This document shows, piece after piece, positions 39,236-47,067 of a DNA stretch of 64,000 bases. The stretch is taken from assembly GCF_000308775.1 (NCBI RefSeq), contig NZ_BAGJ01000149.1, forward strand, positions 32,804-96,803. The letters are read 5' to 3'. The stretch is from Nocardia testacea NBRC 100365. Lineage in GTDB: Bacteria; Actinomycetota; Actinomycetes; Mycobacteriales; Mycobacteriaceae. Below the pieces are notes generated by a model. The model was given only the letters and a program-made list of their open reading frames with translations. It searched no databases and was not told where the DNA came from. The position numbers were made by a program, and so were the translations under genes. How positions within the stretch are numbered: the first letter of the stretch is position 1; each line of letters starts with the position of its first letter.

Positions 39236-39640
39236 TCATACAGCCGCGCGACGGGGGCCGAGAAGGTCCCAGCGATTCCCAGATATGTCCAGGAAAACGG
39301 CTACTTCCCCGTAGGGCTCCACCCGGGGCTCGGTGAGGAACTCTACGCCGTCGGCAACCATCCGAGTATAGGAGGCCTCGAAGTTGTCCACTCGGAGAAA
39401 GAATCCGACGCGACCTCCGCATTGATTCCCGATCGAATCTCGTTGTGATCTCGAATCGGCCCGGGCGAGGAGGATTGCCGTGGAGGAACCTTCGGCACGA
39501 ACTACGACCCAACGCTTCATGCGGCCGTCGTTGGTTTTCGCCGGAGTGTCCTCGACAAGACGAAACCCGAGGACATCGACAAAGAAATGAATCGCTTCGT
39601 CGTAGCTGCTGACGATCAGAGTTACCATATCCAAGTTCAT
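39236..39640 (-). CDS. VOC-family (glyoxalase/bleomycin-resistance fold) protein
   Basis: 134 aa from the ATG at 39640 (MNLDMVTLIVSSYDEAIHFF). Two paired beta-alpha-beta-beta-beta modules: FFVDVLGFRLVEDTPAK in the first, VGFFLRVDNFEASYTRMVADGVEF and VAVFLDISGNRWDLLGP in the second. Metal ligand positions look partly kept (Glu near PRVEPYGEVAVF). Specific activity unknown; a stand-alone VOC protein. Confidence 0.8.
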   Translation of the reverse strand: MNLDMVTLIVSSYDEAIHFFVDVLGFRLVEDTPAKTNDGRMKRWVVVRAEGSSTAILLARADSRSQRDSIGNQCGGRVGFFLRVDNFEASYTRMVADGVEFLTEPRVEPYGEVAVFLDISGNRWDLLGPRRAAV

Positions 39641-39822
39641 CCACAGAGTATAAGGACCATCCTTCGATGCAGGCATATCTGCAGCGAACGAGCAGGTCGA
39701 TTCGACAGGGGACGACACCAACCTCGAAAAGGTGGATCGGCGCCGACGGTAGTGGGACGTTGGATTTCGAGATCGCCACCATGGCCGACGAGCGCGTGAC
39801 GAAGAGGAGGCCGCGACGAAGG

Positions 39823-40730
39823 CTATCGTGAGCCCATACGTAATTCGTTGTGCATCATCCGGGCGACTTTGGCCATGATCGCTTCAGCACCTGGCTGATG
39901 CACCGCCGAGATCCGCGACTCCGTTAATGCCGCAATCGCGATCGCTTGCCCATCGGAGTGCTCTACAACACCGATTTCGTGCCGTAGGTTGAGAAGCGTT
40001 CCGGTCTTGGAGGACCATAGGGACGCATCAGAACTGAAGTCCGGCGCCAGCCGTTGTCGGATTACGTTTTCGGCCATAACAGCGCGAACACGTTCGGCTG
40101 CAGACGGGTGAATGTTCGTCGGACGCCAGATATTATGCAAGAGATCGACCAGAGCACGTGCGGAACCAATGTTGGCCCGGCTTACGTCCAATTGCGGAAC
40201 CGAATGGCCGTGACCGAACGTTGTTGCTGCGATCGCGAGTTCGTGAGCAAGGTAGGTTTGACCACGTCCGAGTTCTCTGCCGGAGTCTCCATAAGATCCC
40301 GCATAAGATGCCGCACCACAATCCCATCGATTCTCAACCTACGCATTTCCGTGGTTACAGAACTGGGTGAGGTCAAACCGAACAATGCATCGGCTGCGCC
40401 GTTGTCACTGATGGCGATGCAGAGATAGATCAGGTCATCGAGCGCAATAATGGCCGGATGTTTGAACTTGGACACGCCAGTTGGCCCCGGGGTCACAATC
40501 TTCCCAGGCGACACCTGGATCGAATCAGCTGGATCGAGCTCACTTCGTTCGACACGCTCGAGCGTGGCGAGAACCAACGGTACTTTGACCAAAGATGCTA
40601 TAGGCCATTCCTTGTCCACTTCCATGCCGAGCTCATCCCCCGTATCGAGGTCTCTGACGAGAAAGGATCCACTGAGGCCGGCGTTGTGCAGTTCTCTCTC
40701 TACCGCACGCAGCACGGTCCTAACACTCAT
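39823..40730 (-). pseudogene. Class A beta-lactamase-like serine hydrolase, frameshifted
   Basis: Start ATG at 40730 overlaps the LysR stop (ATGA). Frame 1 reads to about 40280 with SxxK (ASLVKVPLVLATLERVE), the SDN-type motif (CIAISDNGAADALF) and HLMRDLMETPA. It then continues into a non-family tail that stops at 40182. The family C-terminus resumes in another frame from about 40280 (RELGRGQTYLAHELAIAATTFG, then LDVSRANIGSARALVDLLHN) and includes KTG (SSKTGTLLNLRHE), ending at 39823. A one-base indel near 40275-40290 breaks the gene. It could be true decay or a sequencing error. Confidence 0.85.
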
Positions 40731-41530
40731 GATTCGACTCCACTTCCGCGAGAAAGGCGGTACCGGGGTACTCCGAGATAATTTCCTATCAGGCGATGCG
40801 GCAAGGACAGGATTCGGTCGGAGTCTTCGCCCTGTTCTGTTTCCAGCCGATAGCCGCGAACAAGCGTCAGGTCGCCTATCGGCCGCCAGTGCAGCCCGAG
40901 ATCCTCCGCCTGAGCTGCTGTGCAGAGAAGTAGGTCGCCCGAACCGAACACCTCTGCAACAGCTGCCACGAGCGAGCGCGCGACCGACACCTGTTTCGGC
41001 TGTAGACCGAGCGCATCTCGTAATCGGCTGATCGAATCCCGAATATGCGGTACGTCGTCTTCCGGCTCCAGCCATATTCGCCTCCTCCGGGCGTCGCGGT
41101 CGGCGCGCCCTGGACGTAGCGAATCCAGATACAATGGTGCTGTATGCGGCCCCAGATCATCGGCCAGACCGAGCGGAATCCGCCATGACGCCTGATCCGC
41201 GCCGGTGGCAATCAGTGCCGCCCTGACCTCATGCGACCGTACCAATTCGCGACGTTGGAATGGGTCACCTGTCCGGGTTTCCAGGTTCAATTGGTGGCGA
41301 CGCCCCTCCGCGATGAGCCTTGCGAGCGCGGGCGGCGAGCAACTCGGCACAGCGAATAGGAATGGCTGCAGCTTGGCGCGTTCCGCCTCGAATTCCAGAA
41401 TTTCGGTGAGCTCGACGAGCCGACGCGCCGACGGCAGCATTGCCCTGCCGAACGCTGTCAGGGCGATATTTCGCGAAGTCCTGTCGAGCAATCTGGAGCC
41501 GAGATGTCGCTCCAGCGCGGCTACACGACG
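40727..41530 (-). pseudogene. LysR-family regulator lacking its DNA-binding HTH
   Basis: The readable product starts inside the LysR recognition-helix follow-on (RRVAALERHLGSRLLDRTSR, then NIALTAFGRAMLPSARR) and continues through a complete substrate-binding domain to the stop at 40727. Upstream of RRVAALERHL the frame meets a TGA at 41537-41539 and the sequence becomes part of an MBL-hydrolase gene. About 35 N-terminal residues with the helix-turn-helix are missing. The first start-like codon (TTG, at 41491) gives a 254-aa protein unable to bind DNA normally. It was co-translated with the beta-lactamase-like gene. Confidence 0.82.
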
Positions 41531-41829
41531 TGTTCCTCAGTGGTACGTCCAACTTCGTCGAACGCGAAGTCGCCGGGGCAGCTCCAGATGTTCTCGTCCT
41601 GGGTTCGAGCGGCAATTCTGCCGTACACGACTACTTCGAGCGCGTACTCGAGACATTGAGCTGGCCGCGGATCGTTGTTCCCTCTCACCATGACGATATG
41701 GTGACCCCGTTGGACCGGCCGGAAGTTCACAACAGTGTCAATCGCGAGGTCATCGATACTTTGCAGAACATACTCGGGAACCGAGGCCGTGTCGTCGATC
41801 CGCGCCACCTCGAGCAATTCCAACTTTGA
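41530..41829 (+). pseudogene. 3' fragment of an MBL-fold hydrolase
   Basis: Reads VFLSGTSNFVEREVAGAAPD, VLVLGSSGNSAVHDYFERVL, WPRIVVPSHHDDMVTPL, ending HLEQFQL at 41829. The GTSNF, PSHHDD and VTPL elements are the C-terminal part of metallo-beta-lactamase-fold hydrolases. The N-terminal HxHxDH zinc-binding half is missing. The fragment begins exactly where the LysR fragment on the other strand ends. Confidence 0.7.
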
Positions 41830-41943
41830 GCGACTGCACAACGGCGATCGCTCGAATGCAGGATTCGGATCGTCGCGACAGCGGCAGTTCGATTGGATTT
41901 CTTCGGGCTCGAGCGTCGAAATACAATTGATCGGCACCTGGGA

Positions 41944-41983
41944 CATGACAGCGGCCTCCACCGAGGTGGAGGCCGCTGTCATG
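41944..41983 (-). terminator. Strong hairpin after the Bax-inhibitor-1 gene
   Basis: CATGACAGCGGCCTCCACC and GGTGGAGGCCGCTGTCATG form a perfect 19-bp stem with a 2-nt connecting loop, 16 nt past the minus-strand stop. Confidence 0.75.
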
Positions 41984-41998
41984 CGCTCGCAACGACTA

Positions 41999-42853
41999 CT
42001 AGTCACTCTGGAAGTAGCTCAGTAGGCGCAGGATCTCCACATAGAGCCAGACCAGGGTGACCGTGAGGCCCAGGGCCACACCCCAGGCGGCCTTCGGCGG
42101 GGCCTGGGCGCGGATGAGCTGGTCGGCGGCGTCGAAGTCCAGCAGGAAGCTGAACGCGGCGATGGCGATGACGACCAGGCTGAAGATGATGGCGATCGGG
42201 CCGCCGTCACGCAGGCCGAAGCCGCCGTCGGTGAAGAAACTCGCGATCAGGTTGCCGACCACCAGGACCAGAATGCCGATCATGGCGCCGATCAGCATGC
42301 GGGTGAAGCGCGGGGTGACCCGGATGGCGCCGGTCTTGTAGACGACGAGCATGCCGGCGAACACACCGAAGGTGCCCAGGATGGCCTGGCCGATCATGCC
42401 CGCGCCGCCCGCGCCACCGAAGCTGATATCGGTGAACATGAACGACAGGGCGCCGACGAAGACGCCTTCGGCGACCGCGTACGAGAGCACCAACGCCGGG
42501 TTGTCGGCCTTGTTGCCGAAGGTGGCGACCAGTACCAGAACCAGGCCGATGAGACCGCCGCCGATGACGAACAGCGGCGCGAGGCCGTTGTTGGCGCTGG
42601 TCAGCAGGTAGGTGACCAGCGCGGACAGCGCGAGGACACCCAGCGTGATACCGGTCTTGGTGACCACATCGTCGATGGTCAGCGACCGGGTCGGCGCCTG
42701 CGGGTAGGGCTGCTGATATTGCTGCGGGTACTGCTGCTGGTTGCCGTACTGGTAGCCCAGCTGCCCCGCGCCGGCGGCAGCCGAGCCGAAGCTCGCGTAG
42801 CCGGTTTCCTGCCGCGGCAGATTCTTGAATACCGGATTGCTTGTGGCGCGCAC
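41999..42853 (-). CDS. Bax inhibitor-1/YccA family membrane protein
   Basis: 284 aa from the GTG at 42853 (VRATSNPVFKNLPRQETGYA), with AAAGGGA 6 nt upstream. A Gln/Tyr/Pro-rich cytoplasmic N-terminus (YGNQQQYPQQYQQPYPQ) is followed by about seven transmembrane helices, e.g. ITLGVLALSALVTYLLTS, LFVIGGGLIGLVLVLVATFG, FGVFAGMLVVYKTG and MLIGAMIGILVLVVGNLIA. BI-1 proteins are proposed calcium-leak or stress-response membrane proteins. M. tuberculosis carries, from memory, an equivalent gene near fadA3 (Rv1072). The 42854-43195 stretch upstream holds no gene I can support. Confidence 0.88.
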   Translation of the reverse strand: MRATSNPVFKNLPRQETGYASFGSAAAGAGQLGYQYGNQQQYPQQYQQPYPQAPTRSLTIDDVVTKTGITLGVLALSALVTYLLTSANNGLAPLFVIGGGLIGLVLVLVATFGNKADNPALVLSYAVAEGVFVGALSFMFTDISFGGAGGAGMIGQAILGTFGVFAGMLVVYKTGAIRVTPRFTRMLIGAMIGILVLVVGNLIASFFTDGGFGLRDGGPIAIIFSLVVIAIAAFSFLLDFDAADQLIRAQAPPKAAWGVALGLTVTLVWLYVEILRLLSYFQSD

Positions 42854-43195
42854 CGCAAATCCCTTTCTCGGAGTTCGTTGGCCATACCGGAGCACGACCG
42901 TCGGCTCGAGCTGTTACTCGATATCCAACTGTCCATCCAACGAGTACGACCCCCGGTGGAGTTCCCGGGCGAGACGACAAGACAGACAAACCGGACCTTA
43001 CCGCCGGTCGGGCCCCGGCGGGCCACGGACCGCGATACCGGTCGGCGGCCGGATGCCCCGCACGACCTCGCCGGATACCGATAGATGCTGTTCACGGAGT
43101 GTTCGATGCAATTACGCAAGGGTCTTGCCTATAATTCGGAGGCCGCTACCGGCGGCGCACATCTTCGACGCGCAGAACGACGGAAACGAGATCAC

Positions 43196-44371
43196 ATGGC
43201 CACAAGGGCTCTCTTCCACCGACGCGGTGCCAGGGCACTCGTACTGAGCGTGGCCGCCGGCTGCGCCGCCGCGTTCCCCACTCCGGCCACCCCCGCCACC
43301 GCGGCCCCACCACCGGAGATCGCCTGCGGCTGGAGCCCGCGCATCGGGGCGGATACGTTCAACGTCGCCTTCCCGGACACCTTCGCGAATTACTGGATGA
43401 CCCTGGTGCCGGCCGCGCCCGGAACGAGCCTGACCCTGCATGGCGAATACCCGCACGCGCGATACATGTCGTTCGTCTCGTATGCGGGCGGAGCGGCAAC
43501 AGGCGTCCTGACCGATACGGCGATCGCGCCGGACGCCGGCTCGGTCAACCCCTTCCCGGCCGGCGCCGATCGGCAGAGCACGAACCGCTCCTACACGATC
43601 CGGGTGGTCGCCGGAGACCGGCCGGAGAACCCTGAACCCAATACCCTCTACGCCCCCGCCACCGACGGCGTGATCCCGGTGATCTACCGGGTCTACCGGC
43701 CTGATGCCGGGCGCGATGCGATGGGCGGAACCGGACTGCCGCGGACCACCGTGCACACCCCCGGCGACGTTGCGGTCGAACTCGCCGACTGCGGGACGAA
43801 CACCAGCGCGTTCGACCCGCACGGTGTGTTCGCCGAAGGCCGGGCACGACTGGGCCGCGGACGGACCACACCACTGCCGCACGCGCCGCAGTGGGCCGGA
43901 CGCGAGGGCGGGGGGCTGTTCCCCAATCCCGACAACAAGTACCTGGCCACCCTGGTCGATTCGGGCCGGACCGCGGTGATCCGCGGCCGGCTACCCGGAA
44001 CTCCCGGTACATTCTCCGGTGCGGCGCGGATGGCGCCCGCCCAGCTGCGGTATTGGTCGATGTGCAGCGGCGATGTCGCGTCGACCAGCACACTGGGCTG
44101 CCTGGTCGACGACGAGATCCCAGTCGACGAGAACGGCGAGTTCACCATCGTGGTGTCCGCCCCGGAACACAGGCCGGACCCGGGTTGCCACCTCGCCTGG
44201 TTACCCGCGAACTCCGGCGAAACCCTGCTGATCATGCGGAACATGTTGCCCGCCGCGGACTTCACCGATTCGGTGCAGAACGCCGATCCGGAAGACCCGG
44301 AGCCAGGTCTGGGCCCCTACTATCCGACCCTCACCTACGCGGCCACCGGCGAGACGGCCGGGCTCTGCTGA
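43196..44371 (+). CDS. Secreted hypothetical protein
   Basis: 391 aa from the ATG at 43196 (MATRALFHRRGARALVLSVA), with a clear signal peptide ending near TPATAA. The mature protein is beta-rich with about six cysteines, suggesting disulfides after export: IACGWSPRIG, LADCGTNTS, YWSMCSGDV, LGCLVDDE, PGCHLAWLP and the C-terminal GLC. I do not recognise a catalytic motif. It is divergent from the BI-1 gene. Confidence 0.75.
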   Translation: MATRALFHRRGARALVLSVAAGCAAAFPTPATPATAAPPPEIACGWSPRIGADTFNVAFPDTFANYWMTLVPAAPGTSLTLHGEYPHARYMSFVSYAGGAATGVLTDTAIAPDAGSVNPFPAGADRQSTNRSYTIRVVAGDRPENPEPNTLYAPATDGVIPVIYRVYRPDAGRDAMGGTGLPRTTVHTPGDVAVELADCGTNTSAFDPHGVFAEGRARLGRGRTTPLPHAPQWAGREGGGLFPNPDNKYLATLVDSGRTAVIRGRLPGTPGTFSGAARMAPAQLRYWSMCSGDVASTSTLGCLVDDEIPVDENGEFTIVVSAPEHRPDPGCHLAWLPANSGETLLIMRNMLPAADFTDSVQNADPEDPEPGLGPYYPTLTYAATGETAGLC

Positions 44372-44436
44372 CCTCTCCCGCGCCGAGACACCGGCGGGGC
44401 GTTCGGTGAGCGGCCGGCTCGGCGAGAATCGTCGCC

Positions 44437-44901
44437 ATGAGCGAGTCCACCGCCGCGGCCTCATCGCCGGCCGTGCTGCTGTACCGGCTGACCCGCGCCA
44501 CCAGCGTCCGGCTGGCCACGGCGTTCGCTGCCGCGGGTATGCCCGACCTCCATCCACGACACGCCCTGCAATTCTTCCCGCCGCTACTCGCGGGCGGACA
44601 GCGGGTTTCGGAGCTGGCGCCGCGGATCGGGGTCACCCGGCAGGCCACCGCGCAGGTGGTGGGCACGCTGGAACGCGGCGGCTATCTCGTACGTGTCGCG
44701 GACCCCACCGACCGGCGGGCCAAACTGGTCTGCCTGACCGATCGCGGCCGCGCGGCGTCGGGAGTGCTGCGCGACAGCATGATCACAGTGGAACAGGATT
44801 GGGTCCGAATCCTGGGCGCCGGACGCGCGGACGAATTCCGGGAAATACTGGCAGTGCTGCTCGACGAATCCGGTAGCGGCGGTGGCCCCCTACCGGACTG
44901 A
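44437..44901 (+). CDS. MarR-family transcriptional regulator
   Basis: 154-aa winged-helix repressor-type protein. Dimer helix at about 12-40, wHTH at about 50-105 (QRVSELAPRIGVTRQATAQV with recognition helix, and the wing VADPTDRRAKLVCLTDRG), then the C-terminal dimerisation helix. The DxR in the wing (DPTDRR) is the family hallmark. Its targets are unknown; the secreted protein just upstream may be one. Confidence 0.88.
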   Translation: MSESTAAASSPAVLLYRLTRATSVRLATAFAAAGMPDLHPRHALQFFPPLLAGGQRVSELAPRIGVTRQATAQVVGTLERGGYLVRVADPTDRRAKLVCLTDRGRAASGVLRDSMITVEQDWVRILGAGRADEFREILAVLLDESGSGGGPLPD

Positions 44902-44915
44902 TCCGCGGCGGCGCG

Positions 44916-46040
44916 CTACATCACCAGCACGAGGATCACGATGATGATGAGCAGCCCGATCAGCAGTCCGATGGTGACGGCCACGGTCGGGCCGATCTGC
45001 CGCGGGCCGGGCCGCGGAGCGGGAACCGCGACCGCGGCGGGACGGGGCGGCTGCGGCTGCGCGCGCCGGGGCAGCGGCCCGGAGCGGGGACTACGCAGAC
45101 CGGCGGCGGAGTTGCGGGCCGCCCAGGCGGGGATGGTGCCGTCCTCGGTCCGCACCGGGGCGCCGAGGATATTGCTCGCGGCGCCGGGACCGAAAGCGGC
45201 GGCGAGGATCTCGTCTCGCGCCTCGGCCATGGTGGGACGACGCTGCGGGGCCGGTTCCATCATGTGCAGCAGCGCCCGGGTGAGGACCCCGCTGCGACTC
45301 GGCGGAATGATCTGCGCCATGGCGGCGCGCTCCACGATGGCGCCGGTGTCGTCGTCCATGCCGAACGGCGGCTGCCCCTCGATGGCGGTGTAGAGGGTGG
45401 CGCCGAGGGAGAACACATCGCTGGCCGCGGTGGGCTGGGCGCCGCGCGCGACCTCCGGCGGCAGATAGGCGGGCGTACCGGTGATCATGCCGTCCGGTTC
45501 GTCGGCGGCCTCGGTGATATTGCGGGAGATACCGAAATCGCTGAGCTTCGCCATGCCGACCCCGGGACCGCGATCGGCGACGAGGATATTGCCCGGCTTG
45601 ATATCGCGGTGCACGATCCCGACATGGTGCGCGGCGGCCAGCGCGTCGGCCACCTGGGCGCCGATCTGGGCCACCTCGATCACCGGCAGGGCGTTCACCA
45701 GGGCGAGTGCCCGGGCCACACTGCGCGAGGGCAGGTGCTCCATCACCAGCCAGGGTTCCCCGGCCTCGATCACCACGTCGTAGACGGCGATGGCGTGCTC
45801 ATGGGACAGTTTCGCCGCCACCCGGCCCTCGTGCACGATCTGATCACGGACCCGCCGGGCCTGGGCCTCGTCCATACCGGCGGTGGACAGCACCTGTTTG
45901 ATGGCGACGTCGCGGTCCAGCAGCCGGTCGCGGGCCTCCCAGACGGCTCCCATACCGCCACCGCCCAGCTTGGACTGCAGGCGGTATCGGCCGGCCACCA
46001 GATAGTCGGGGCCGACGATGGGACGGGGGCGATCGATCAT
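44916..46040 (-). CDS. Membrane Ser/Thr protein kinase (PknB family)
   Basis: 374 aa from the ATG at 46040. Kinase domain at about 14-275: glycine loop KLGGGGMGAVWEA, catalytic lysine in VAIKQ, HRD motif IVHRDIKPGN, DFG in AKLSDFGISRN, and the APE-like PAYLPPEVARG. A Pro/Arg-rich juxtamembrane linker leads to a C-terminal transmembrane helix (VAVTIGLLIGLLIIIVILVL) with only a few residues outside, so there is no extracellular sensor domain. All catalytic residues are present. Confidence 0.92.
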   Translation of the reverse strand: MIDRPRPIVGPDYLVAGRYRLQSKLGGGGMGAVWEARDRLLDRDVAIKQVLSTAGMDEAQARRVRDQIVHEGRVAAKLSHEHAIAVYDVVIEAGEPWLVMEHLPSRSVARALALVNALPVIEVAQIGAQVADALAAAHHVGIVHRDIKPGNILVADRGPGVGMAKLSDFGISRNITEAADEPDGMITGTPAYLPPEVARGAQPTAASDVFSLGATLYTAIEGQPPFGMDDDTGAIVERAAMAQIIPPSRSGVLTRALLHMMEPAPQRRPTMAEARDEILAAAFGPGAASNILGAPVRTEDGTIPAWAARNSAAGLRSPRSGPLPRRAQPQPPRPAAVAVPAPRPGPRQIGPTVAVTIGLLIGLLIIIVILVLVM

Positions 46041-46176
46041 GGGTGTGAGACTAGCCGAATTCGGTGGTAGCTGGCCGGATTCGGAGCCGGACCGCGCCAT
46101 ACGTCACTTCGTTCACCACAGCGGGCGGCGGGCGGGCCGGAGGTACTTCCGGGGGCGGGTTTAAGCCGATAGTCTG

Positions 46177-46192
46177 TCGAATGTATGTTCGA
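46177..46192 (+). promoter_or_regulatory. LexA-type SOS box upstream of imuA'
   Basis: TCGAATGTATGTTCGA matches the actinobacterial LexA operator TCGAAC-N4-GTTCGA at 11 of 12 defined positions. It lies 84 bp before the imuA' start, the expected place for DNA-damage control of this operon. Confidence 0.8.
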
Positions 46193-46275
46193 ACCAGGAG
46201 TTAGCTGGATCGGTGCCGGCCACTTCGGTGCGACCGTCCGTCCGTCCGGCGTCCGTCGCGGAAGTGGGTGAAAGT

Positions 46276-47067
46276 ATGACGGCACGGCCACCGAAGGCGA
46301 GCGGCGCCCAACTGCGGCAACTGGCACAGTTGCGGCGCGCCCGGGCAGCGAGCGGCGGATGCGTGCCCGGCCCCGTGGCCGCCCCGCGCAGCGAGAACGG
46401 CCTGTCCGCGCCGGTGGCGCCGGCGGTGGGCCTCCGACGGGAGATCCTGCCCGTACCCCCGGCCCTGGCACTCCTGCTGCCCGAAGGCGGCCTGGTCAAG
46501 GGCAGTGTGGTGGCCTATACCGGCGCCGGATCGCTACTGGCCGGATTGCTCGCCGCCGTCACCGGGCAGGGCGGGCACGCGGCCACCGTCGGGCTGCCCG
46601 GGCTCGGTCTGCTCGCCGCCGCGGAAATGGGCGCCCGGCTGGATCGGATCGCGGTGGTCGCCGACGCCGGCGCGGACCCGGTGGAGGTGGCGGCGGTGTT
46701 GCTCGACGGTATGGAACTGGTGGTGCTCGGGCTCGGCGGCGCCGCGGTCCTCCCGGCCCGCGCCCGGGTGCTCACCGCGAAAGCCCGCGGCAAGAACGCC
46801 ACCCTGATCGTCACCGGCGGCTCCTGGCCGGCCGCGGACCTGGATCTGGAAGCGAAGGTCTCCGGCTACACCGGGCTCGGGACGGGTAGCGGGCGTATTC
46901 GTTCCATCAGCCTCGACGTCGAGGTCCGCGCCAGAAGTGGCGTATCCCACCGGGGCCGGTTGGCCGCTCGCCCACTCGCCGGCCGGGTGGAATGGATCAC
47001 GCCGGCCGCCGCGGAAGCAGGCGAAGGCCGGGCACCGGAACGGCAGGAGCGTTCGGTTGCCTCCTGA
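46276..47067 (+). CDS. imuA': ImuA' mutasome RecA-like accessory protein
   Basis: 263 aa from the ATG at 46276. RecA-like fold with LLLPEGGLVKGSVVAYTGAG as a degenerate P-loop region (about 76-95) and strand-rich core (AATVGLPGLGLLAAAEMGA, DRIAVVADAGADPVEVAAVL). In mycobacteria ImuA' works with ImuB and DnaE2 in damage-induced mutagenesis. It overlaps imuB by 11 nt. No dnaE2 lies in this window; it is usually elsewhere in the chromosome. Confidence 0.85.
   Translation: MTARPPKASGAQLRQLAQLRRARAASGGCVPGPVAAPRSENGLSAPVAPAVGLRREILPVPPALALLLPEGGLVKGSVVAYTGAGSLLAGLLAAVTGQGGHAATVGLPGLGLLAAAEMGARLDRIAVVADAGADPVEVAAVLLDGMELVVLGLGGAAVLPARARVLTAKARGKNATLIVTGGSWPAADLDLEAKVSGYTGLGTGSGRIRSISLDVEVRARSGVSHRGRLAARPLAGRVEWITPAAAEAGEGRAPERQERSVAS

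Noticed and set aside
41521..42006. 161-aa minus-strand ORF
   Set aside because: The opposite strand reads as the C-terminus of an MBL-fold hydrolase, so this is the shadow.
42008..42035. TAGCTCAGTAGG, similar to a tRNA D-arm
   Set aside because: It encodes the end of the Bax-inhibitor-1 protein and no acceptor or T-arm follows.
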